Assembly: GCA_900475325.1 (NCBI GenBank)
Contig: LS483371.1
Span: 2,294,001 to 2,358,000 of the forward strand
DNA from: Paucimonas lemoignei
Lineage (GTDB): Bacteria; Pseudomonadota; Gammaproteobacteria; Pseudomonadales; Pseudomonadaceae
Direction: 5' to 3'
DNA length: 64,000 nt
In this document: piece after piece, positions 34,344-41,382 of the stretch
Position numbering within the stretch: the stretch's first letter is position 1
Layout of the letters: each line of letters starts with the position of its first letter
The notes under the pieces: model-generated
What the model was told of the DNA's origin: nothing
Database searches by the model: none
Seen by the model: the letters and a program-made list of their open reading frames with translations, nothing else
Position numbers and translations under genes: made by a program

Positions 34344-35366
34344 TTACCCTTTGGGCGAACCACTCAGACGACGGTTGATCACCGGATTGCCATCCTGGTT
34401 TCTGGACACAGTCACGGGCAGCACTTTCGGAAGTGATGTCAGCAGCCCAGTAATGTCGCGGGTGTTGTAGCTGCCGCCCAGACGCATGGCGCCGGTGGCT
34501 TTATCGGCCAACAGGATCGGCTGCGGCAAATAGCGGTTGATCAGTGGCAGAGCCTGACTCAACGGCAAGTCGTTGAGCACCAGCTTGCCGTTGCGCCAGG
34601 TCAGGCTGCTGTCATTGGCATAGGTTTCACTGATCTGCAGTGCCCCGTCGCCGCCTTTGTAACTGGCCTGCATGCCGGGTTCGAGGCGGTAGGCGCGGTT
34701 GGGCGTGCGGGTGTCGCTGAGGACCTGGACAGACCCTTCAACCAGCATCACTTTGACCTGGTCCTGGTACATCCAGACGTTGAATTTGGTCCCCGTGACT
34801 TTGATGCTGCCTTGGCCGGCATTGACCACGAACGGGTGCTGGCTGTCATGGCTGACTTCGAAAAACGCCTCGCCCTTTTCCAGTACTACGCTGCGCCGGT
34901 CCTTGTAATTGGCAAAGCTCAGTTCGGTGCCGAGGTTGAGTTCGACGCGGCTGCCATCGGCCATGGTGACCAGGCGTGTGGCGTCCTTGGCTTCGTAGGT
35001 GTCGTAACTGTTGGGAATCCAGCCTTGATTCCAGCCCACAAAGCCCGCAATGGGCAGCGCCAACACCGCGATGGCCGCTGCGACGGCGTAGTGGCGCTTG
35101 CGGCCTGTAACCCTGCTGGGGCTGTGCTTCAGGTCTACCACATTGTGCGCTGGCGCCGGATTGACGGGCACGATCTGCTCGGATGCATCCCAGATTTCCA
35201 GCATCGCCTCGAACTCGAACGCGTGCAGAGGGTGATCCTCACGCCACCGTTCGAACGCCTGGCGTTCTTCGGCCGTACAGTCACTGGCGTGCAGGCGCAT
35301 GCACCAATGCGCTGCGGCATCGGTGACGGCGTCGTGTTCTGCTTCGCTGAGGATACGGTCGCTCAT
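34344..35366 (-). CDS. FecR/FpvR-like sigma regulator, no sigma gene adjacent
   Basis: A 340-residue anti-sigma-type transmembrane regulator. The N-terminal cytoplasmic domain (1-80, AAAHWCMRLHASDCTAEERQ and FERWREDHP) is typical of FecR/FpvR. One membrane helix lies near 95-112 (YAVAAAIAVLALPIAGFVGW). The periplasmic FecR domain follows (LVTMADGSRVELNLGTELSF, RRSVVLEKGEAFFEV, GTKFNVWMYQDQVKVMLVEG), with an STN-like end. Such proteins relay a siderophore-receptor signal to an ECF sigma factor encoded next door. Here neither flank encodes one. Next to pvdQ it could be FpvR. The TonB receptor in this window lacks a signalling domain and is not its partner. Confidence 0.88.
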   Translation of the reverse strand: MSDRILSEAEHDAVTDAAAHWCMRLHASDCTAEERQAFERWREDHPLHAFEFEAMLEIWDASEQIVPVNPAPAHNVVDLKHSPSRVTGRKRHYAVAAAIAVLALPIAGFVGWNQGWIPNSYDTYEAKDATRLVTMADGSRVELNLGTELSFANYKDRRSVVLEKGEAFFEVSHDSQHPFVVNAGQGSIKVTGTKFNVWMYQDQVKVMLVEGSVQVLSDTRTPNRAYRLEPGMQASYKGGDGALQISETYANDSSLTWRNGKLVLNDLPLSQALPLINRYLPQPILLADKATGAMRLGGSYNTRDITGLLTSLPKVLPVTVSRNQDGNPVINRRLSGSPKG

Positions 35367-35558
35367 TGGCTCTCCGGCTGTAGGAACATTCTACTGCGCA
35401 CGTCAGTCGGGGAGAACAGGTATGGCTATTGAATATCAATGCATTCGGGTATTTTTCGGTAATAGCGGTCTATTCGCGTTAACGAAGGAGGGCAGTGGCA
35501 TCCCGATCGCCATCTGTGATTAAACTGCCATTCTTTCTCAACGGCTCCGAGGTAATGG

Positions 35559-35999
35559 ATGAAGATGCGTATCGAAGTGACTGCTAACCCGACGGACGAT
35601 GACTATCTGGGTATTCTCACACCGTTGCGCGCCTTTAATGTCTCCAAGGCCGGTGACGCCGGGGCTGAGAAGTTTGCCCTGCTGATTCGCGACGAGCACG
35701 GCGATAAGGTGCTGGGTGGCTTGTACGGCAGTTTGCTTTATCGCTGGATGTTCATCGAGCTGTTGGCTGTGCCAGAGCTGGCGCGAGGGCAGGGGCTTGG
35801 ATCACGCCTGATGGACATGGCCGAGACCCTGGCCCGCGAGAAAAACTGCGTCGGTATCTGGCTCGACACCTTCGACTTCCAGGCGCCGGAGTTTTATCGC
35901 CAGCTGGGTTTCAGCGAGTTTGGCCAGGTGAACGATTATCCCCCAGGGCATCGACGTTTCTTCTTTCAAAAGCGTCTGGATCAACGTGCAGACGATTGA
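35559..35999 (+). CDS. GNAT-family N-acetyltransferase
   Basis: A 146-residue acetyl-CoA-dependent transferase. The acetyl-CoA loop is in LAVPELARGQGLGSRLMDMA near residues 70-89 (RGQGLGS). It continues with VGIWLDTFDFQAPEFYRQLGFSEFG (in part), a usual GNAT C-terminal pattern. The substrate is unknown. It is followed 68 bases later by dpkA on the same strand, but no functional link is evident. Confidence 0.9.
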   Translation: MKMRIEVTANPTDDDYLGILTPLRAFNVSKAGDAGAEKFALLIRDEHGDKVLGGLYGSLLYRWMFIELLAVPELARGQGLGSRLMDMAETLAREKNCVGIWLDTFDFQAPEFYRQLGFSEFGQVNDYPPGHRRFFFQKRLDQRADD

Positions 36000-36067
36000 C
36001 CCGCCTGATTCGGCGCAATGACCCCGCTGGCTCGCTGGTTTCTTAATCTTCAGATCGGAGTTTTCAG

Positions 36068-37099
36068 ATGTCTGCACCCCGCGACAACGTCGACACCCAT
36101 ACCCTTGAGTTTGCCGAATTAGCCGAAGTATTGCGCCAGATATTCCTGCGCCACGGCACCTCGGAGCAGGTCGCCCAGGTGTTGTCACAGAACTGTGCCA
36201 GTGCCCAGCGGGACGGCTCCCACAGCCACGGCATCTTTCGCATTCCCGGCTATCTTTCGTCACTGGCAAGCGGTTGGGTCGATGGCAAAGCCGTGCCGGT
36301 GGTTGAGGACATCAGCCCGGCGTTCATTCGTGTCGATGCGGCCAATGGCTTCGCCCAGCCCGCACTGGCCGCTGCCAGGGATCTGCTGATCGCCAAGGCC
36401 AAAAGCGCTGGCATTGCGATCCTGGCGATTCGCAGCTCTCATCACTTCGCCGCGCTGTGGCCAGACGTCGAACCGTTCGCCGAGCAGGGTCTTGTGGCGT
36501 TGAGCGTGGTTAATAGCATGACCTGCGTCGTTCCCCACGGCGCCCGCAAACCGTTGTTCGGCACCAACCCGATCGCCTTCGCCGCGCCACGTGCCGGGGG
36601 CGAGCCGATCGTTTTCGACCTGGCCACCAGTGCCATCGCCAACGGTGATGTGCAGATTGCGGCGCGTGAAGGTCGCCTGTTACCCGAAGGCATGGGGGTT
36701 GATCGGGCCGGGCAACCCACCGTGGACCCCAAGGCAATCCTCGATGGCGGCGCACTGCTGCCGTTTGGTGGGTACAAGGGCTCGGCGCTATCAATGATGG
36801 TCGAGCTGCTGGCCGCCGGACTCACGGGCGGTAACTTTTCGTTTGAATTCGACTGGTCGGCTCATCCCGGCGCTCAGACGCCATGGACGGGGCAGTTGCT
36901 GATCGTGATCGACCCCGACAAAGGCAGTGGCCAGAGCTTTGCGCAGCGCAGCGAAGAGTTGGTCAGCCAGATGCTGGAGGCAGGACAGGAGCGGTTGCCG
37001 GGTGATCGACGCTACCAGCAGCGGGCGCTATCGCTGGCGAGCGGGATAGAAATTCCCCTCGCGGACTGGAGGCAGTTACAGACCTTGGCTCAGGCTTGA
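36068..37099 (+). CDS. dpkA: Delta1-piperideine-2-carboxylate/pyrroline-2-carboxylate reductase
   Basis: A 343-residue NADPH-dependent reductase of the Ldh2/MDH2 family. By recall it is nearly identical in long blocks to DpkA of P. syringae: ENC-type motif QNCASAQRDGSHSHGIFR, GYLSSLASGWVDGKAVP, ILAIRSSHHFAALWPDVEPF, NSMTCVVPHGARKPLFGTN, LLPFGGYKGSALSMMVELL. It reduces cyclic imines formed from D-lysine or D-proline/hydroxyproline catabolism to L-pipecolate or L-proline. No other catabolic gene for these amino acids is adjacent. Confidence 0.94.
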   Translation: MSAPRDNVDTHTLEFAELAEVLRQIFLRHGTSEQVAQVLSQNCASAQRDGSHSHGIFRIPGYLSSLASGWVDGKAVPVVEDISPAFIRVDAANGFAQPALAAARDLLIAKAKSAGIAILAIRSSHHFAALWPDVEPFAEQGLVALSVVNSMTCVVPHGARKPLFGTNPIAFAAPRAGGEPIVFDLATSAIANGDVQIAAREGRLLPEGMGVDRAGQPTVDPKAILDGGALLPFGGYKGSALSMMVELLAAGLTGGNFSFEFDWSAHPGAQTPWTGQLLIVIDPDKGSGQSFAQRSEELVSQMLEAGQERLPGDRRYQQRALSLASGIEIPLADWRQLQTLAQA

Positions 37100-37159
37100 A
37101 GAAACACTTGGGGGCGACCACTCGTCGTCATGAGGCTTGCGCGAACCGCCTTATTTAAA

Positions 37160-37179
37160 TACTGTATATCCAACCAGTA
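37160..37179 (+). promoter_or_regulatory. LexA (SOS) box before a 65-residue gene
   Basis: TACTGTATATCCAACCAGTA (37160-37179) has CTG-N10-CAG plus the flanking TA and TA of the E. coli-type LexA consensus, which gammaproteobacteria including Pseudomonas share. It lies 21 bases before the ATG at 37201, where repressor binding would block transcription. Confidence 0.7.
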
Positions 37180-37200
37180 TCTGAATAGAAGGCGGTCCCC

Positions 37201-37398
37201 ATGTCCTTTGAACACGCTACACACTCTACCCCTGAGCAGACCTCCCGGTTGGCTGGCATGAACGAAATGCAGCGCGAGGATTTCCTGGCCCTGGCGGCCG
37301 CTTTGCGCCAGTTCAATGCCTACGAACCCCAGGTCTGCATGGCTATCGCAAATGCTCAGTCCGGCGGCGAGCGATATTCGACGCTTGCGGCGGAGTAG
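37201..37398 (+). CDS. Small protein with upstream LexA box, unknown function
   Basis: A 65-residue acidic-to-neutral protein starting MSFEHATHSTPEQ; the ribosome site GGCGG is modest. It has no membrane segment. The central part is predicted helical (MNEMQREDFLALAAALRQF), followed by YEPQVCMAIANAQSGGERYS. The family is not recognised. The strong LexA box 21 bases upstream implies SOS induction, so a small DNA-damage-response modulator is plausible. It is not a SulA, YebG or RecX sequence. Confidence 0.65.
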   Translation: MSFEHATHSTPEQTSRLAGMNEMQREDFLALAAALRQFNAYEPQVCMAIANAQSGGERYSTLAAE

Positions 37399-37531
37399 GA
37401 GGGGGCGCTACGGCTGATGGGGCTTCATCAAGCCGTTCCCGGTCCGGATGGCTTTTGCCATTGCGAATCAGCATCAGCGCCAACAGCGTGCCTGACAGTG
37501 ACACCAGGCACCAGCACAGCAGAAGCTTCAT
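37343..37531 (-). CDS. Possible small exported or membrane protein
   Basis: A 62-codon frame starting MKLLLCWCLVSLSGTLLALM, which looks like a signal or membrane anchor, followed by a Pro-rich polar tail. GGAG occurs 11 bases upstream of the start, a poor spacing. The 3' end overlaps the SOS-linked small gene on the other strand, so one of the two may not be real. The surrounding 37399-37769 stretch has no other candidate gene. Confidence 0.3.
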   Translation of the reverse strand: MKLLLCWCLVSLSGTLLALMLIRNGKSHPDRERLDEAPSAVAPPPTPPQASNIARRRTEHLR

Positions 37532-37769
37532 GATTGCAGCGTCTCCAAACGACGTCTGAGGTAGTCAGCGGTTTCACCGACCTTCCCGGACCTTGAAAGC
37601 CAACGCTACGCGCCGACGTGATTAGCATTGATCCATGGCCTTATACCAACGCTTGACGCAATCGTACGGGCTTAGCGCTACATGGTGGCAGTAATACTGA
37701 TAATAGCCCAATGATTACGGGCGATGCAGAGTATGGTTAGTGATGACGCTCAGCTTCAGGTGCATCCCC

Positions 37770-38114
37770 ATGACCAGCCTCGGCTCCAGATTGAAGGAAG
37801 AGAGAAAAGCCCTCGGTCTTTCTCAGCATGACTTTGCCGCTATCGGCGGAGTAGAGGCCAATGCCCAAGGCAAGTACGAAAGTGGTCAGCGCATGCCGCG
37901 CTCCAATTATCTGTCTGCACTGGGTCACCAGGGAGTGGATGTGCTTTACCTGCTGTCAGGGCGTAGAACTCCTATGGAGTTGACTTCATTGAGCGACGCT
38001 GAGCGTGCCGTCATCATGCACTATCGCACGCTGACACCGGTCGATCAGGACGCGATCGGGCAACTTGCGCTGTCCCTTTCCGAATGCCTTCCAGCCCCTT
38101 GTGATCCCGGCTAA
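37770..38114 (+). CDS. XRE-family (Cro/CI-type) regulator
   Basis: A 114-residue protein. The start at 37770 (MTSLGSRLKEERKALGLSQ) has AGGTG eight bases upstream. The helix-turn-helix covers about 5-60 (LKEERKALGLSQHDFAAIGG, NAQGKYESGQRMPRSNYL), followed by the short helical tail LYLLSGRRTP usual in phage-type repressors. The C-terminal 40 residues are helical. It precedes the ParD-like gene by 68 bases on the same strand. Whether it controls that pair is unknown. Confidence 0.88.
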   Translation: MTSLGSRLKEERKALGLSQHDFAAIGGVEANAQGKYESGQRMPRSNYLSALGHQGVDVLYLLSGRRTPMELTSLSDAERAVIMHYRTLTPVDQDAIGQLALSLSECLPAPCDPG

Positions 38115-38131
38115 CTAAAAACCTCGGTTGA

Positions 38132-38170
38132 ATGGGAGTATATGAAACGTATATGCTTCGTATATTCCAT
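38132..38170. promoter_or_regulatory. Palindromic operator before the ParD-like/map pair
   Basis: ATGGGAGTATATGAA (38132-38146) and TTCGTATATTCCAT (38157-38170) form an imperfect inverted repeat around ACGTATATGC, with the core GTATAT present three times. It lies 12 bases before the ParD-like start codon. This is the arrangement expected for autorepression by a ribbon-helix-helix antitoxin-type protein. Confidence 0.55.
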
Positions 38171-38182
38171 CTGAGGTGAACC

Positions 38183-38437
38183 ATGGGTCTGGTCAAAATT
38201 TCCGAACATATGCACGCCAACATTCGCGCTGCCAGTGCGGCGCTCAGCCGCTCGATCAACGCGCAGGCGGAACACTGGATGCGTGTCGGCATGCTTGCCG
38301 AACTGCACCCGACACTCGATTACAGTGAAATCTGCCAAATGCTGATCCGTGCCGAAACGGCAGGAGGTGCTGTGCTCAGTGCCCAGACCTACGATATCTC
38401 GCCGCCTCATCTGCAAGCGCAGGTGGCCTCGCGATGA
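38183..38437 (+). CDS. ParD-like ribbon-helix-helix protein
   Basis: An 84-residue protein starting MGLVKISEHMHANIRAASAA. It matches the ParD-like family: an N-terminal strand VKISEHMHANIR, then two helices (LSRSINAQAEHWMRVGMLAE). The second half (TLDYSEICQMLIRA) is helical. There is a GAGGTG ribosome site upstream. The stop overlaps the start of map by four bases (ATGA). ParD proteins are antitoxins, but here the cotranscribed partner is a methionine aminopeptidase in place of a ParE toxin. Confidence 0.85.
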   Translation: MGLVKISEHMHANIRAASAALSRSINAQAEHWMRVGMLAELHPTLDYSEICQMLIRAETAGGAVLSAQTYDISPPHLQAQVASR

Positions 38438-39225
38438 GTGGCGCAATTAGCTTCAAGACCGAAGAGGACCTCGTCCAGCTGCGTATCGCAGGAAGGCTGG
38501 CAGCCGGCGTGCTGGCGATGATCAAACCCTACGTGAAGGCTGGCGTCAGCACCGAAGCCCTGGACGATATCTGCAATGAATACATCGTCAAGGAGTTGAA
38601 AGTGATCCCGGCCAACGTCGGTTATCACGGGTTTACCAAGACCACCTGTATTTCTCCAAACGCAGTGGTCTGTCACGGCATCCCTTCAGCTACCGACATC
38701 CTGAAGGATGGCGACATCATCAACATCGATGTGGCTGTGATCAAAGACGGTTGGTATGGCGACACCAGCCGCATGTACTTCGTGGGCGAAGTGAGTCCCT
38801 TGGCCAAACGGCTGGTGCACACCACGTATGAGGCCACTCGCGCAGGCATTCATGCAGTGCGACCAGGCGCGACCTTGGGTGACATCGGTCACGCCATCCA
38901 GACGGTCGCCCACCGGGAAGGTTTCAGCGTGGTGCGCGAGTACTGCGGGCATGGCATTGGCCGTAATTACCATGAAGATCCGCAGGTCCTGCACTACGGT
39001 GCGCAAGGCAAGGGCATGCGACTCAAGAAGGGCATGGTGTTTACCATCGAACCCATGATCAATGCTGGCAAACCCGGTACCAAGGTTCTGCCCGACGGCT
39101 GGACGGTGCTGACCCGTGATCTGTCGTTGTCTGCGCAGTGGGAACACATGGTGGCCGTGACTGACGATGGTTTTGAACTGCTGACGCCGTGGCCGGAAGG
39201 CACGGATGAATACCCGGCAATCTGA
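38434..39225 (+). CDS. map: Type I methionine aminopeptidase
   Basis: A 263-residue M24A enzyme that removes initiator Met from nascent proteins. The dinuclear-metal ligands are visible: INIDVAVIKDGWYGDTSRMY (two Asp near 98 and 109), EYCGHGIGRNYHEDP (His near 172 and the substrate His near 179), FTIEPMIN (Glu near 205) and SAQWEHMVAVT (Glu near 236). The second member of each motif is conserved. Genes coupled to a ParD-like protein are usually second copies beside the housekeeping map near rpsB, which is not in this window. A terminator follows. Confidence 0.95.
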   Translation: MSGAISFKTEEDLVQLRIAGRLAAGVLAMIKPYVKAGVSTEALDDICNEYIVKELKVIPANVGYHGFTKTTCISPNAVVCHGIPSATDILKDGDIINIDVAVIKDGWYGDTSRMYFVGEVSPLAKRLVHTTYEATRAGIHAVRPGATLGDIGHAIQTVAHREGFSVVREYCGHGIGRNYHEDPQVLHYGAQGKGMRLKKGMVFTIEPMINAGKPGTKVLPDGWTVLTRDLSLSAQWEHMVAVTDDGFELLTPWPEGTDEYPAI

Positions 39226-39243
39226 TGCTCGTATCTGATAGCC

Positions 39244-39283
39244 AATAAAAAGCCCGGCCTGGAAACAGGTCGGGCTTTTTATT
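39244..39283. terminator. Bidirectional terminator after map
   Basis: AATAAAAAGCCCGGCCTG-GAAA-CAGGTCGGGCTTTTTATT: a long stem with flanking A and T runs between convergent map (plus) and a small minus-strand gene. It is functional on either strand. Confidence 0.92.
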
Positions 39284-39309
39284 GGGGGTATGAAACCGTA
39301 TTCAAACCT

Positions 39310-39564
39310 TTAGCTTTCGTAACCCTTGGCTGCCTCAACGCCCGATGAACTGAGCTTGATCGGGTAATTCAGGGTGCGACCTGCTTTGGCATCAGTGTCG
39401 ACACTGCGAGCGTGAATCAGGCCATTTTTCTGTAGATGTTCAAGAGTGTCAGCCACCGCATTTTCCCCTCGATAGTTATCGAGGACCTCCTTGCCCAGGC
39501 CGGTAGGGTGGGCGTGCAGGAGTCGGGTCAGGACTTCTTTTTCAAGATCTTTATCGATGGTCAT
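39310..39564 (-). CDS. Small winged-helix-like protein, unknown function
   Basis: An 84-residue protein starting MTIDKDLEKEVLTRLLHAHP, with GAGGTAAGC upstream. Its helix pattern (LLHAHPTGLGKEVLDNYRG, VADTLEHLQKNGLIHAR) and final strand pair suggest a compact winged helix, as in small DNA- or protein-binding modules. No named family is recognised. It is followed 43 bases upstream by another small conserved gene on the same strand. Confidence 0.75.
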   Translation of the reverse strand: MTIDKDLEKEVLTRLLHAHPTGLGKEVLDNYRGENAVADTLEHLQKNGLIHARSVDTDAKAGRTLNYPIKLSSSGVEAAKGYES

Positions 39565-39631
39565 GCTTACCTCGCGTTGCTGGTTTGATGAGCGCTGCTT
39601 GATAAGTCCGACCGTCGTAAAACTGTTTTGT

Positions 39632-39874
39632 TTAGACTTTCTGCTTCAAGGGCGTCTTTTTCCAATACACCTGAGTCACACCAAGCCCCTCGGCCTGCAG
39701 AATCGCCAGCCGGATCGGCCGCGACGTCAGGTTGTCAGCCAGCTGCCAGACGCCCGCATGCAGCGTGGCGAAGTGCAACGCATCGCTTTCGCATAGCTGG
39801 ATTGCCTGATGGCTGAAATGTCGGGGCTCGCCGCAAAATTGATAATGAATCTCAAAATCCATCTGATCTTTCAT
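39632..39874 (-). CDS. DUF6555-like small protein
   Basis: An 80-residue protein starting MKDQMDFEIHYQF (ATG 39874; an adjacent ATG at 39877 is the alternative, with AGGGA just before). It has FEIHYQFCGEPRHFSHQAIQ, LHFATLHAGVWQLAD and RLAILQAEGLGVTQVYWKKT (in part), matching a family of short Pseudomonas proteins that I recall as DUF6555. The reading frame runs upstream to 39982 without coding look. The function is unknown. Confidence 0.75.
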   Translation of the reverse strand: MKDQMDFEIHYQFCGEPRHFSHQAIQLCESDALHFATLHAGVWQLADNLTSRPIRLAILQAEGLGVTQVYWKKTPLKQKV

Positions 39875-39877
39875 CAT

Positions 39878-40172
39878 TGTCCCTGCCTGTGGGTGTTCCG
39901 AAAATGTGTACTTCCTTGCTACCTGGCAGTCATCAATTTGCCAGTCCATTTCGAGATCGATACAGGCGTGCGAAGACTTCAAGCGGCCTTGATCGTACTG
40001 CTGCTACTAATGTTGCGGGGCGCATTTTGGATCCAAAGCGCAGTGGAGAGTTACACTGATTTGAACGGACTTAAACCCGTCTCCGATGAGTGGTAATGCA
40101 GCCGTAGCGCTCCGGCTAGAGGCTTCACGATGTAGTTTGCTTGTCATACCTCTGGGCTTGAAAGCCTGCCCA
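39878..40172. other. Gap between small gene and endA, no supported gene
   Basis: The only protein-like frame is plus-strand, about 40 codons ending at 40096 (RRLQAALIVLLLLMLRGAFW is one hydrophobic helix), with a possible GTG start and no good ribosome site. It could be a tiny membrane peptide. Nothing else is visible. Confidence 0.3.
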
Positions 40173-40874
40173 TCAGCCGCAGCGTTTAAGGTCGACCGGA
40201 CCGACGAACTGATTCCCATGGCCCATTACACAGGCAACCTGCTGATTGCGCTGACGTTCCCAGCCTTCTACCGGGTAGGTCTTGCTCCAGGCTTGATAGA
40301 GCTGCTGATCCTGGCGGGACAGGCGCAAGTTGTATTGTTTGCTCATGTAAAAGTAAGTGCGCGCAATCATTCCGCGAATCGACGGGCGTGGCATGACCTT
40401 TTTGGCCTTGAAGTCCACTTGGGTCAGGCAGGAGCCGTACTGGCCTGTTTGCACCGGCAGCCAGCCGAAGCTGAAGTTGTTTCGGTCGCCGTTGACCTCG
40501 CCGATGCTGGGCACCAGGTTATGCAGATCGGCCTCGGCCTGCTGGAAGATCTTGTCGTTCTTCGTGCAGTTCTTGCGCCCGCCGTTTTGCCAGCACTGGC
40601 GCAGGTGGCCGATTTGCCAGGCAGGGACGATGTGCTCCCACTCGATGCGTTTGGCGCGGGTGGCGTTTTTGCGCGGTACATAACCACACCCGGCAATATC
40701 GACCCGGTTGCCGCTGTATTTGCAGCCGCAATAAAACTCGGTGGACTGCGGCGAATACAGCCCCCAGGCGATTTTCTTGGCCTGGCTGAAGGTTCGGGGG
40801 GCTTCAGCATGAGTGGTGATCGGGGCAGTGAGGAGCAGGGTAGTACACAGCAGGGTAAAAAATCGCACCGTCAT
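40173..40874 (-). CDS. endA: Endonuclease I (periplasmic/secreted DNase)
   Basis: A 233-residue exported nuclease that cuts double-stranded DNA. The start at 40874 (MTVRFFTLLCTT) has AAGGAAG upstream. The signal peptide ends near HAEA. The beta-beta-alpha-metal active site is in KRIEWEHIVPAWQIGH (catalytic His near residue 80). Endonuclease I signatures follow: CWQNGGRKNC, DLHNLVPSIGEVNGDRNN, RGMIARTYFYM. Several Cys may form disulfides. It lies four bases after the DUF1654 gene, so it is probably transcribed from the LexA-box promoter upstream. Confidence 0.94.
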   Translation of the reverse strand: MTVRFFTLLCTTLLLTAPITTHAEAPRTFSQAKKIAWGLYSPQSTEFYCGCKYSGNRVDIAGCGYVPRKNATRAKRIEWEHIVPAWQIGHLRQCWQNGGRKNCTKNDKIFQQAEADLHNLVPSIGEVNGDRNNFSFGWLPVQTGQYGSCLTQVDFKAKKVMPRPSIRGMIARTYFYMSKQYNLRLSRQDQQLYQAWSKTYPVEGWERQRNQQVACVMGHGNQFVGPVDLKRCG

Positions 40875-40878
40875 GCCG

Positions 40879-41127
40879 TCAATCTTCCTTTGGCACGGTC
40901 CAGAAAATATGTACGCCGCCATCGTCTCGATACGCGAGTGTCACGTTGTCGTTTTCTGCAATTTCCTCAAGCAGCTGGGCCCATTCATCCTCTACCTCGT
41001 CAGGCAGACGAAATATCAGGGCTGCCTTGGCTTTCTGTGCCGTGGGCGAATTGATAATTTTTTGCACCCGCACGCCCATGCGTTCATAAGAGCTGGGGAG
41101 CGAGGCTGCTGCTGATTGTTTTGCCAC
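40879..41127 (-). CDS. DUF1654 protein, first gene of endA operon
   Basis: An 82-residue protein from GTG 41127, with CAGGAA about eight bases upstream; an ATG at 41157 would lie inside the LexA box and was rejected. The DUF1654 core is clear: SSYERMGVRVQKIINSPTAQ, ALIFRLPDEVEDEWAQLLEE, VTLAYRDDGGVHIFW. The family is largely confined to Pseudomonas and its phages and has no known function. It is coupled to endA, four bases downstream. Confidence 0.88.
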   Translation of the reverse strand: MAKQSAAASLPSSYERMGVRVQKIINSPTAQKAKAALIFRLPDEVEDEWAQLLEEIAENDNVTLAYRDDGGVHIFWTVPKED

Positions 41128-41143
41128 GGGAAGATTCCTGATT

Positions 41144-41163
41144 TGCTGTACGTGCATACAGTA
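41144..41163 (-). promoter_or_regulatory. LexA (SOS) box before DUF1654-endA
   Basis: TGCTGTACGTGCATACAGTA has a perfect CTGT...ACAG with the standard 16-base span and the downstream TA. It lies 17 bases before the GTG of the DUF1654 gene. It predicts that LexA represses this operon and that the nuclease is induced by DNA damage. Confidence 0.75.
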
Positions 41164-41300
41164 TTTCACTGTCAGGCTTTTCGCAACATCCTTGTAGGAT
41201 CATGTGGATGGTACGGCTAGGTGAGGAGGTAAACTTTTTAATCGCCGTTTGCTGGCTGGACAGTTGACATTCGCCACGGCGGTTCTCATGATCTGGGTCT

Positions 41301-41314
41301 CGCAAACGTTTGCG
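41301..41314. promoter_or_regulatory. RbsR operator
   Basis: CGCAAACGTTTGCG is a perfect 14-base palindrome with the central CG of LacI-family operators. It lies 69 bases before rbsB. The LacI-family gene rbsR in the same operon is the obvious ligand. Confidence 0.85.
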
Positions 41315-41382
41315 TGATGGCTCAATGCTCATCTGCGGCATTCGTTGCCCGACACAATAATCATAAGATCGGAGTGAAACCC

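Noticed and set aside
38683..39147. Antisense frames over map considered as a toxin gene
   Set aside because: They are shadows; the ParD-like partner is clearly the sense map gene by ATGA coupling.
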